The position numbers were made by a program, and so were the translations under genes. DNA of 64,000 nt from assembly GCF_900107675.1 (NCBI RefSeq), contig NZ_FNRI01000012.1, positions 1 to 64,000 of the forward strand, read 5' to 3'. The stretch is from Alistipes timonensis JC136. GTDB taxonomy: Bacteria > Bacteroidota > Bacteroidia > Bacteroidales > Rikenellaceae. The number at the start of each line of letters is the position of its first letter. The first letter of the stretch is position 1. The notes under the pieces were generated by a model. The model was not told the DNA's origin and searched no databases. It was given only the letters and a program-made list of their open reading frames with translations. Positions 28,863 to 36,705 of this stretch are shown here, in pieces.

Positions 28863-29327
28863 TTAGAAGAGGTTCACTCCGTCGAGCGTGGCGATCAGGT
28901 AGGTGGCGGCCACCGTCAGAATAGCGTACAGCTCGGGGAAAGCCGCGAGAATCAGCGTCTTACCCATCACGTCGTGACCGTTGCCGATGGCTGCGATACC
29001 GTTGGCGCAGACCTTGGCCTGATAAACCGAAGCCGCGAGGTTAACCATACCGACCAGCAGACCCGCACCGAAGATAGCGGCGCCCTGCACCAGCGTCGGA
29101 GCCGTCAGGCCCTTCTGCACCAGGAAGAAGCAGACGAAACCGTAGAGACCCTGCGAACCCGGAAGCGCCGAAAGAATCATGTAGCTACCGAAAGCTCCGC
29201 CGTTCTTCTTCATGGCCCCTACTGCGGCCTGACCCGTAATGGCGGTGCCGATCGACGAGGCGACACCTGCCAGGCCCACCATCAGCGCTACGCCGACGTA
29301 AGCCAATACCAATGCTGTTGTTTCCAT
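28863..29327 (-). CDS. atpK: V/A-type ATPase subunit K (membrane rotor ring)
   Basis: A 154-residue proteolipid with four transmembrane helices, a duplicated hairpin, that forms the ion-carrying ring. The ion site residues line up with Enterococcus hirae NtpK by my manual comparison: L55, S58 and Q59 in LPGSQGLYG, Q103 in YQAKV, and E132 in FPELYAIL, corresponding to the sodium ligands L61, T64, Q65, Q110 and E139. This suggests sodium rather than proton coupling, an inference. It is the last gene of the seven-gene operon and follows the I subunit by 26 bases. Confidence 0.93.
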   Translation of the reverse strand: METTALVLAYVGVALMVGLAGVASSIGTAITGQAAVGAMKKNGGAFGSYMILSALPGSQGLYGFVCFFLVQKGLTAPTLVQGAAIFGAGLLVGMVNLAASVYQAKVCANGIAAIGNGHDVMGKTLILAAFPELYAILTVAATYLIATLDGVNLF

Positions 29328-29353
29328 AATGAGTTGAGTTTTTTAATTGTTAT

Positions 29354-31192
29354 TTATTCGTTAGTATCATTCATTTTACGGATGGGATCGAAATTGCGCG
29401 GGGCCATTTCGAAACCGGCGTTCTTGTAAAACTCGACGAACGTCAGACGCAGCGGATGCACGAACGACGAAATGGTCGACATGAACAGGTTGATGCCGTG
29501 GCCGATCAGCAGAATCGGAATCATCACCAGCAGCCGCACCACGATCCCCGAGCCTTCGGGCACGAAACCCGCCGCCAGCGTGTTGAACACCAGCGCCAGC
29601 ACACCGCCCGAAAGTCCGATAGCGAACAGACGGATGTAGGACAGCACGTCGCTGAGCAGCCCTGTAATGTTGTTGTAAAGGTCCCACAGCCCCGCGCCGA
29701 GATTGACGAGCGGATTGCGCTTCGGATCGTTCAGCAAAAGCATCAGCACGGCCCCGACGCCCAGTGCGATGTAGAAGGCTGCCGACCCGGAGGTGAATCC
29801 CGGAATGGCGAGCCCCGCCATCGGCAGGCCCATGGCCAGGCAGCACGAAACGAGCATGATGAACCACCCCAACTGCCCGAGCGCACGGCTCAGGCCGAAA
29901 CTGCGGACGGTCATCCAGATATTGAGCGTCATACCGAAGAGTATCTGCACGATGCCGATGACCAGCGCGATGGAGAAGAACTGCCCCTGGAAATCGAAGA
30001 ACTTCACCGAGGGGAACCACGTGTTCATGTTGATTCCGAAGAACGAGCCGCAGAACAGGCCGAAAGCGACCGTCGACAAACCGCACATCGTGGCGAACCA
30101 CGCCGCACGGCGCATCATGCCGGGCTTGCGGAACTTATACAGCATGAAAGCCCCCATCAGGGCCAGGATGGCTCCGTAACCGGCGTCGTTCAGGCAGATG
30201 CCGAAGAACAGCACGTAGAACGGCGCGAAGAAAGGCGTGAGGTCCATCGTGCCGTATTTCGGCCGGGCATACATGTCGCCCACCAGCTCGAAATTGCGCG
30301 CGAACCAGCCGTTCTTCAGTTTCACGGGCGTTTCGTCTTCGGGCGTGGGGTCGCTTTTGAGATAGACCACGTTGGGATACTCTTCCAGCAGGGCGTCGAC
30401 CCGCTCGGAAGTCTCCTTCTCGGCCCAGCCCTCCATGACGACCAGCGTGCCGTCGGCGGCCTCCTGCGCCGTAGCCGTCACCTGCACGCCCTGCAAACGC
30501 TCCTTCAGCGAGCAGGCATGCTCTGCGAGCAGCTCCTCCGAAGCGGCCACGCGCGAAAATTCGGCGTCGAGGGCTCCGAGTTTCTTCCCGGCTTCGGCGA
30601 TGCGGCGCTCCGCCTCGCGGATATCCATTGCCGGGGTCTTCATCTCCTGCGCGTCGAGCGTCACCTCCTCGCCGGGCTTCGCCACGACGACGAACCACAC
30701 CATGGCATCGGTGCGGCTGACCTCCGAAATCGTATAGCTCTCCGACCATTCGGACAGCATCTTGTCGAAGGTGTTGCGCTGGGTGAAGAAATAGCGCAGC
30801 ACGATGCCCCGGTCGGCGAGTTTCTTCGTACGCTCCACGTCGAAGGCTCCCCACGGGCGCAACTCCTCGGCGGCCTTTTCCAGACGTCCGATCTCGGTGT
30901 TGAGTGCGGCGGCCTCGCGCTGTGCGGCGACATAGTGTTCGTAAGCCTCCTCACCCGACGCAAACGCTTTCGCCTTCGCGTCGAAGCGGCCCTCCCCGGC
31001 CCGGAAGTTCTTCAGGAACTCCGCGGCTTTCGTATGACCCTCGATGTCGAGCAGCAGTTGGCGGTCCTCCTCGGAGGGTTCCCAGCCCGTGGTGGTAATG
31101 TCCACCAGGCCGAGTCCGCGCAGCTTCTCGATGAAATCTTCGCTTTGCGCCGCATAGAGCACAAAGTCGTATTTCGACATTTTGGCTATCAT
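29354..31192 (-). CDS. atpI: V/A-type ATPase subunit I (membrane stator)
   Basis: A 612-residue subunit: a cytosolic N-terminal half (about 1-310, coiled-coil arms that hold the peripheral stalk) and a C-terminal half with about seven or eight transmembrane helices that carries ions against the K ring. YGTMDLTPFFAPFYVLFFGICLNDAGYG marks the join, split by family convention, and FAIGLSGGVLALVFN with SYIRLF is the conserved ion-path helix containing the essential Arg. It overlaps the stop of subunit D by four bases (ATGA). The length is close to that of other bacterial I subunits. Confidence 0.93.
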   Translation of the reverse strand: MIAKMSKYDFVLYAAQSEDFIEKLRGLGLVDITTTGWEPSEEDRQLLLDIEGHTKAAEFLKNFRAGEGRFDAKAKAFASGEEAYEHYVAAQREAAALNTEIGRLEKAAEELRPWGAFDVERTKKLADRGIVLRYFFTQRNTFDKMLSEWSESYTISEVSRTDAMVWFVVVAKPGEEVTLDAQEMKTPAMDIREAERRIAEAGKKLGALDAEFSRVAASEELLAEHACSLKERLQGVQVTATAQEAADGTLVVMEGWAEKETSERVDALLEEYPNVVYLKSDPTPEDETPVKLKNGWFARNFELVGDMYARPKYGTMDLTPFFAPFYVLFFGICLNDAGYGAILALMGAFMLYKFRKPGMMRRAAWFATMCGLSTVAFGLFCGSFFGINMNTWFPSVKFFDFQGQFFSIALVIGIVQILFGMTLNIWMTVRSFGLSRALGQLGWFIMLVSCCLAMGLPMAGLAIPGFTSGSAAFYIALGVGAVLMLLLNDPKRNPLVNLGAGLWDLYNNITGLLSDVLSYIRLFAIGLSGGVLALVFNTLAAGFVPEGSGIVVRLLVMIPILLIGHGINLFMSTISSFVHPLRLTFVEFYKNAGFEMAPRNFDPIRKMNDTNE

Positions 31193-31797
31193 AACATCAC
31201 GCCCTCCCCGGCGGCCTGCTGTTTGGTTTTCACGATCTTCTGGGCCGACTTGGAGAGGTTCTCCTCATCCTCCATGAAGCGTTTGATCTTGCGTATGGCG
31301 TCCTCGTACCCGGGTATCTGCACCTTTTCGTACAAGTTCACCTTCTGAGTGGTTTTGCGGCGCGCATGATCCAGCAGTTCCGTCTTGCGGTTGTACACCT
31401 CGAACTCGATGCCCAGCTGCGCCATGCGCTTGAGGATATCGACTCCGTCGGCGAACCACACCGGCGAGGAGAACAGGTCGTAGGGTTTCTCCTCGAATTT
31501 CACATCCTGCAGGACCGGGGTGCGCACACCCGCGATCTTCTGTACCGACAAATCGATATCGACGACGCGCAAGAGGTCACAATCAAACTCTCCCCAGAGC
31601 GACACCATATAGTCGTACTCGGCCTTCAGGGCATCGAGCCGGCGGCGGTAATCGCTTGCGGAGTCCTTCGCCTTCTTCACCTCGGAGCGCAGGGCCGACT
31701 CCTTACTTTTGATCGTAGGGAGGGCCTTCTGGCGCATTTTCAGCTGTTTGCCGAGGTCGCCGAGCGAGGTCTTGTTATATTGAAATTTGATTGCCAT
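31189..31797 (-). CDS. atpD: V/A-type ATPase subunit D (central rotor shaft)
   Basis: A 202-residue, mostly helical protein. The start MAIKFQYNKTSLGDLGKQLKMR and the C-terminal helix with INALE-like RRKTTQKVNLYEKVQIPGYE are typical of subunit D, the coiled-coil axle that rotates inside the A3B3 head, analogous to gamma in F-ATPases. It lies between subunits B and I, with a 4-base overlap with I. No separate F subunit, its usual partner, is encoded in the operon. Confidence 0.92.
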   Translation of the reverse strand: MAIKFQYNKTSLGDLGKQLKMRQKALPTIKSKESALRSEVKKAKDSASDYRRRLDALKAEYDYMVSLWGEFDCDLLRVVDIDLSVQKIAGVRTPVLQDVKFEEKPYDLFSSPVWFADGVDILKRMAQLGIEFEVYNRKTELLDHARRKTTQKVNLYEKVQIPGYEDAIRKIKRFMEDEENLSKSAQKIVKTKQQAAGEGVML

Positions 31798-31803
31798 TGC
31801 GGA

Positions 31804-33126
31804 TTAGGCCTCCTTCCAGTATTTTTTGATGAGCTCCTCTTTGATGGCGACCTCCTCCTTGGAGAAGTACTTCGCAAAGAGTCCCCACGCCGTGTCGAGC
31901 ATCTCGGTGATCTCGATGTTGACGTCGATGGCCAGCAGTTTCTCCGAATAGTCGAAGGCGAATTTCAGCGTGCGCTCGTCGTAATCCGAGAGGTCGAAAC
32001 CGTTCTCCAGCTTGGTCTTGGCATTCGCGGCATCGGCGTACAGGCGCACACAGGCGTTCATCACCTGCGGATGGTCCTCGCGGGTCTTCTTGCCGATCAC
32101 GAGCTGTTTCAGACGCGACAGCGAACGGAACGGGTCGACGATGACCTTACCCGTGTCGGAGTCGTTGCGCAGGAACAACTGTCCCTCGGTGATGTAACCC
32201 GTATTGTCGGGGATGGCGTGCGTGATGTCGCCGCCCGAAAGGGTCGTCACGGCGATGATCGTGATCGAGCCGCCGTTGGGCAGCTGCACGGCCTTTTCGT
32301 AAATCTTGGCCAGGTCCGAATACAACGAACCGGGCATCGAGTCCTTCGACGGAATCTGGTCCATACGGTTCGACACGATGGCCAGCGCATCGGCGTAAAG
32401 CGTCATGTCGGTCAGCAGCACCAGCACCTTTTCGCCCTTGTCGACGGCAAAGTACTCGGCGGCGGTCAGCGCCATGTCGGGAACGAGCAGACGCTCGACG
32501 GGCGGGTTCTCCGTGGTGTTGACGAACGACACGATGCGGTCCAGAGCGCCCGCATTTTCAAAGACGCTTTTAAAATAGAGGAAATCGTCGTTCGTAAGTC
32601 CCATACCGCCGAGGATGATCTTGTCGGCCTTGGCGCGCAGGGCCACGTTGGCCATCACGGCGTTGTAGGGCTGGTCGGGATCGGCGAAGAACGGAATCTT
32701 CTGTCCCGTCACGATCGTATTGTTGAGGTCGATGCCGGCGATACCCGTGGCGATCAGCTCCGAAGGCTGGATACGCCGGAAAGGGTTCACCGTCGGGCCG
32801 CCGATCTCGCGGGCCTCGCCCTCGATGATCTCGCCGCCCTCCAGCGGTTCGCCGTAGGCGTTGAAGAAACGCCCGGCGAGGTTGTCCGAAACGCGCAGCT
32901 TGGGAGGTTCGCCGTGGAAGACGACCTCCGAATCGGTGGCCAGTCCTTCGGTACCCGCGAAAACCTGCAGCGTGACGTTCTCGCCCATAATCTTCACCAC
33001 CTGCGCCAGTTTGCCGCCGACGGTGGCCAGTTCGTCGTTGCCGACGCCCGTGGCACGCAGCGTCACGGTAGCCTTGGTGATGTTGTCAATCTTGGTATAT
33101 ATCTTCTGAAATGCTCGTGTTGTCAT
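31804..33126 (-). CDS. atpB: V/A-type ATPase subunit B (non-catalytic head)
   Basis: A 440-residue head subunit that alternates with A in the A3B3 hexamer. It has the N-terminal beta barrel, the nucleotide-fold core without a proper P-loop (the region reads TGQKIPFFADPDQPYN), and blocks such as NTTENPPVERLLVPDMALTAAEYFA and MPGSLYSDLAKIYEKA, split across the core. As in other B subunits it binds nucleotide weakly or not at all and shapes the interface. It follows the A gene by three bases. Confidence 0.95.
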   Translation of the reverse strand: MTTRAFQKIYTKIDNITKATVTLRATGVGNDELATVGGKLAQVVKIMGENVTLQVFAGTEGLATDSEVVFHGEPPKLRVSDNLAGRFFNAYGEPLEGGEIIEGEAREIGGPTVNPFRRIQPSELIATGIAGIDLNNTIVTGQKIPFFADPDQPYNAVMANVALRAKADKIILGGMGLTNDDFLYFKSVFENAGALDRIVSFVNTTENPPVERLLVPDMALTAAEYFAVDKGEKVLVLLTDMTLYADALAIVSNRMDQIPSKDSMPGSLYSDLAKIYEKAVQLPNGGSITIIAVTTLSGGDITHAIPDNTGYITEGQLFLRNDSDTGKVIVDPFRSLSRLKQLVIGKKTREDHPQVMNACVRLYADAANAKTKLENGFDLSDYDERTLKFAFDYSEKLLAIDVNIEITEMLDTAWGLFAKYFSKEEVAIKEELIKKYWKEA

Positions 33127-33129
33127 GGC

Positions 33130-34884
33130 TTATTTTGTTTTTTCACTCACATACTGCTCGATCTGCTTGCGGTAGCCCTCGAATTTCTCCGACTTCCACT
33201 CCGAGTAGTTCATCTGGCGGAAGAGGTTGATAAGGCCCTTGAAGAACTGCGAACACTCCTCGAAATCGGCGAACGAGAACGTCTGGTTGCAGATGCCGAG
33301 CACCATCTTGTACATCATCTGCTGGCGTTCGATCGGGCAGTTGGCGTCGATGTCGTCGAAAGCGTCCTGCTGCAGGATCACGAAGTCGATGAGCTCCGAC
33401 TTCCAGAAACGCTCGTGATACTCCACCGGCACGCCGTCGTCGCCCAGGATGTTGATCTGGTCGTTGGCCTCCTTGCCGCGCTGCACGATGGTCTTGCCGG
33501 CATAGACGAGGTCCACCCAGTCCTTCTCGATCTGGCCGTCGAGATACTCGCGGATCTCGGGGTACTCGAGGTATTTCGAATAGGATTCCAGCGGGTCGAT
33601 GGCCGGATAGCGCTTCGAGTCGGCACGGCCCTGCGAAAGTGCGTAGAAACAGCGTGCGGCCTTCTTCGTCGATTCGGTCACCGGCTCTTTGAGGTTACCG
33701 CCCGCAGGCGACACCGTGCCGAGGAACGTCACCGAACCGGTCTCCCCGCCGACGAGCTTCACCAGTCCGGCGCGCGAGTAGAAGTTCGAAATGATCGCCG
33801 AGAGGTCCATCGGGAAGGCATCCTGACCCGGAAGCTCCTCCAGACGGTTCGACATCTCGCGCAACGCCTGCGCCCAGCGCGAAGTCGAGTCGGCCATAAC
33901 CAGCACTTTCAGCCCCATCGAGCGGTAGTACTCGCCGATGGTCATACCCGTATAGACCGACGCCTCACGTGCGGCGACGGGCATGTTCGACGTATTGCAA
34001 ATGATGATCGTGCGCTCCATGAGGTTGTGGCCCGTGCGGGGGTCGATCAACTCGGGGAACTCTTTGAAAATTTCGACCACCTCGTTGGCACGCTCGCCGC
34101 AGGCGACCATGATGATGACATCGGCATCGGCCTGCTTCGAAATGGCGTGCTGGAGCACCGTCTTGCCGGCGCCGAAAGGTCCCGGGATAAAGCCCGTACC
34201 GCCCTCGGCCATCGGGTTGAAGGTGTCGATGGCGCGCACGCCGGTAATCATCACCCGCGAAGGGCGCGGTTTCTCGGTGTAGCAGCGCACGGCCTGCTTC
34301 ACGGGCCATTTCTGCACCATCGTCACGTCGTGGTCCCTGCCCTCGGCGTCGGTCAGCGTGGCGACCGTGTCGGTCACCTTGTATTTGCCGGCCTTGGCAA
34401 CGCTTTTGACCGTATAGCTGTCGGTCATCGTGAAGGGAACCATGATCTTGTGCATCACCCACTGCTCCTTCACCTCGCCCAGCCACGAAGCCGCGGAAAC
34501 CTTGTCCCCGGCCTTGGCCAGCGGCGTAAACTCCCACTCGGCATTGAAGTCGACCGGGTCGGTGATCGAACCGCGGGCGATGAACAGCCCGTCCATTTTT
34601 TCGAGATCGTTCTGCAGACCGTCGTAATTGCGCGACAAAATACCCGGGGCGAGCGTCACCTCGAGCATGTGCCCCTCGAACTCCACCTTGTCGCCGATCT
34701 TCAGACCGCGGGTGCTGTCAAAAACCTGGACATAGGCGGCGTCGCCTACGACCTTGATGACCTCGGCCATCATTTTGGTATCCCCTGCCCAGACATAGCA
34801 GATCTCATTCTGGCCCACGGCTCCGTCGGCCTTGACGATCACGATGTTGGAGATGATACCGTTTACACGTCCTGTCGTTTTCAT
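33130..34884 (-). CDS. atpA: V/A-type ATPase subunit A (catalytic head)
   Basis: A 584-residue catalytic subunit that hydrolyses or makes ATP. It has the N-terminal barrel, the A-type bulge insert (about 110-200), Walker A GPFGAGKT (235-242), the GER motif in ACGERANEVVE (arginine and catalytic Glu region), and Walker B with VLVMADSTSRWAQALRE. All catalytic features are intact. It lies between the DUF2764 gene and subunit B. Confidence 0.97.
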   Translation of the reverse strand: MKTTGRVNGIISNIVIVKADGAVGQNEICYVWAGDTKMMAEVIKVVGDAAYVQVFDSTRGLKIGDKVEFEGHMLEVTLAPGILSRNYDGLQNDLEKMDGLFIARGSITDPVDFNAEWEFTPLAKAGDKVSAASWLGEVKEQWVMHKIMVPFTMTDSYTVKSVAKAGKYKVTDTVATLTDAEGRDHDVTMVQKWPVKQAVRCYTEKPRPSRVMITGVRAIDTFNPMAEGGTGFIPGPFGAGKTVLQHAISKQADADVIIMVACGERANEVVEIFKEFPELIDPRTGHNLMERTIIICNTSNMPVAAREASVYTGMTIGEYYRSMGLKVLVMADSTSRWAQALREMSNRLEELPGQDAFPMDLSAIISNFYSRAGLVKLVGGETGSVTFLGTVSPAGGNLKEPVTESTKKAARCFYALSQGRADSKRYPAIDPLESYSKYLEYPEIREYLDGQIEKDWVDLVYAGKTIVQRGKEANDQINILGDDGVPVEYHERFWKSELIDFVILQQDAFDDIDANCPIERQQMMYKMVLGICNQTFSFADFEECSQFFKGLINLFRQMNYSEWKSEKFEGYRKQIEQYVSEKTK

Positions 34885-34900
34885 TGTATCTTTTTATTGT

Positions 34901-35734
34901 TTATTTCTTGTCGATCAACTCTTTTCCGTCCAGCTCGGCCATCAACCTGGCAAACATCTCGCGGCCGCGGGCTGCGTCGAGCTGCGTCCAGCGGGCCACG
35001 ATATTGATCCGCGCCAGGTAGGAAAGGATGGCGTTAATGTCGAAATAATCGAACGTGGCCAGTTCCGTGGCTTCGTTCCAGCGCACGAGGTCGATCTTGT
35101 GCTCCTTCTCGACGAGGTTCGCCTCGTCGTTCACGGCCGCGATCACCGCGTCGATATAGGGCAGTTCGCCCCGCAGTCCGAAATCGGCCGCCGAGCTGCG
35201 CTGCAACTGGTCGGCGACATCGCCGTCACCCACCACGACCTCCTCGACCGCACGTCCCGCGGCACGCGCCGTAACGGCAGCCGAGACGTTGCGCAGGTTC
35301 CGGTCGAAAGCCGACCATTCGCGCAGGAAATGGCTCCCGGCTTTGGCGCACGCGGCGTAGTAGGCCCCGAACAACTCCTTTTCGAAGCGTTGTGCAGTAT
35401 CGACCTCCTCGGCGTCCTCGCCCTCCGGATCGGCATAGGCCCTCACCACGCGGGCGACCGCTTCGGGCAGCCGCTTCGGAGCTTTCAGCTCCTCCTCCAG
35501 CTCCTCGCGTGTCAGGTTGCCCAGCGGATTGTGCGCCGAGCGCCCCGCGCGCAGGGCGGCCATGTTTTCACAGTCGTAGTAGCCGTACAGGAGCCGCACC
35601 TCGCGGGCGTCGGCCGCCGTCACCCCCTCCAGAATCTCGGAGACGATGGTCCGGGCGTCGAACCCCTTGGTGTCGGCGTCGAGCGAGTACTCCTTCAGCC
35701 CGGCTACCAGACAATAATATTCGTTTGCGAACAT
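34901..35734 (-). CDS. DUF2764 protein of the V/A-ATPase operon
   Basis: A 277-residue cytosolic protein beginning MFANEYYCLVAGLKEYSLD, matching the DUF2764 family, which occurs in V/A-ATPase operons of Bacteroidota and Chlamydiae. It is rich in acidic and helical segments and has no catalytic motif. Its place between E and A is where subunit C is found in other V/A operons, and no C subunit is otherwise present, so it may replace C as the socket between shaft and ring. That role is inferred from position and is not demonstrated here. Confidence 0.85.
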   Translation of the reverse strand: MFANEYYCLVAGLKEYSLDADTKGFDARTIVSEILEGVTAADAREVRLLYGYYDCENMAALRAGRSAHNPLGNLTREELEEELKAPKRLPEAVARVVRAYADPEGEDAEEVDTAQRFEKELFGAYYAACAKAGSHFLREWSAFDRNLRNVSAAVTARAAGRAVEEVVVGDGDVADQLQRSSAADFGLRGELPYIDAVIAAVNDEANLVEKEHKIDLVRWNEATELATFDYFDINAILSYLARINIVARWTQLDAARGREMFARLMAELDGKELIDKK

Positions 35735-35737
35735 AGC

Positions 35738-36352
35738 TTACGCCTTAAACAACAACTGGAAAACCTTGTCGCGCAGGTACTCTGCGAGCAGCGCCTCGAT
35801 GTCGGCATCGGCGAACGAAATGTAGTAGCCGCCGTCCTTGGCGCCCACTTTGAAACCGGTCTTCACCTCCTTCGAGTAGCCGACCTCGATGCCGGCCGCC
35901 AGCAACTCCTGGGCGCTCTTGCCGAACGCCTCGTCGAGTTTCTGACGCTCGCCCTCGGGAAGCAAGGCCTGCAGTTCGACCTTGCCCGAATCGGAACCGT
36001 TCCAGTTCTTCGCCACGGCGACGAGCATCTCTTTGATGAACGCCGGGTCCACGACGGCCTCCTTCACGCCGCCGGCCGTGGCCTTGGCGATGATGAGCGA
36101 CGCGATCTCCTGTTTGAGCTTCGAAACGGCCTGTTTGCCGGCCAGCGCGATCTCGGTCATGGTGTTCTTCTCGACATCCTCGGCTTTCACCTGCGCCTTC
36201 TTAACGATGTCCTCGGCCTCGGCGCGGGCCTCGGCGACGATCTTCTGCGCTTCGGCCTTGGCGTCGGCGACCAGCTTGTCGGCCTCGGCACGGCCTTTCT
36301 CCAGCCCTTCGTCGTAGAGCTTCTGGGTCAACTGTTGCAGTTTGTTTTCCAT
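35738..36352 (-). CDS. atpE: V/A-type ATPase subunit E (peripheral stalk)
   Basis: A 204-residue protein with a long Ala/Lys/Glu-rich coiled coil at about 5-70 (EADKLVADAKAEAQKIVAEA) and a globular C-terminal domain, the layout of subunit E, which holds the head still. The usual coiled-coil partner G/H is not seen. It is the first gene of the operon; a TATATTTG element lies about 42 bases upstream. Confidence 0.9.
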   Translation of the reverse strand: MENKLQQLTQKLYDEGLEKGRAEADKLVADAKAEAQKIVAEARAEAEDIVKKAQVKAEDVEKNTMTEIALAGKQAVSKLKQEIASLIIAKATAGGVKEAVVDPAFIKEMLVAVAKNWNGSDSGKVELQALLPEGERQKLDEAFGKSAQELLAAGIEVGYSKEVKTGFKVGAKDGGYYISFADADIEALLAEYLRDKVFQLLFKA

Positions 36353-36393
36353 AGCGTTATCTTGTTTTGATTATTGTTTTGCTTTTTAACGTA

Positions 36394-36401
36394 CAAATAT
36401 A
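36394..36401 (-). promoter_or_regulatory. -7 promoter element of the ATPase operon
   Basis: TATATTTG on the minus strand, 41 bases before the atpE start, in an AT-rich patch. No TTTG box at the standard distance was found. Confidence 0.5.
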
Positions 36402-36625
36402 TAAAAGATTATCAAAAAAACGGGGTCCCAGACAGCAATTTATCCTTTTTTGACAAGATTCAGGAAGAAATGTGCGAGCCTTGCGGGATAAAGGCCGAAA
36501 ATTAGGACACGGTCTTCGAACCGACAGACAGTCTTAATATACCGAAAGCCTTCTTGAAAAACGCGGGACAGGCCGCCCGCCCCCCTGCGGTGAGAGCCGA
36601 ATACGTCCGCAAACGAGAGCATACG

Positions 36626-36663
36626 AAAACCCCGCCCACCCAATCAAGAGCCGGCGGGGTTTT
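36626..36663 (-). terminator. Terminator after the metallophosphoesterase gene
   Basis: AAAACCCCGCC pairs perfectly with GGCGGGGTTTT across a 16-base loop, with T run on the minus strand, 43 bases after the phosphoesterase stop. Confidence 0.75.
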
Positions 36664-36705
36664 CATACGGACCCGAACCCAGCGCAGTCGCACCGCGCGA
36701 AACCG

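Larger units (their letters stand above)
36353..36705. other. Intergenic region between the ATPase operon and the phosphoesterase gene
   Basis: A 353-base stretch. It holds the ATPase operon promoter element near 36394-36401 and a terminator at 36626-36663. I see no convincing gene in the remainder; short open frames here lack family resemblance or a ribosome site. Confidence 0.6.

Noticed and set aside
31366..35007. 1213-codon open frame opposite the V/A-ATPase genes
   Set aside because: It crosses four certain ATPase genes on the other strand; its low-complexity His/Arg/Val/Leu make-up marks it as a shadow.
36440..36643. Short minus-strand frame in the ATPase-phosphoesterase gap
   Set aside because: It runs through the terminator hairpin and has no family resemblance or start signal.
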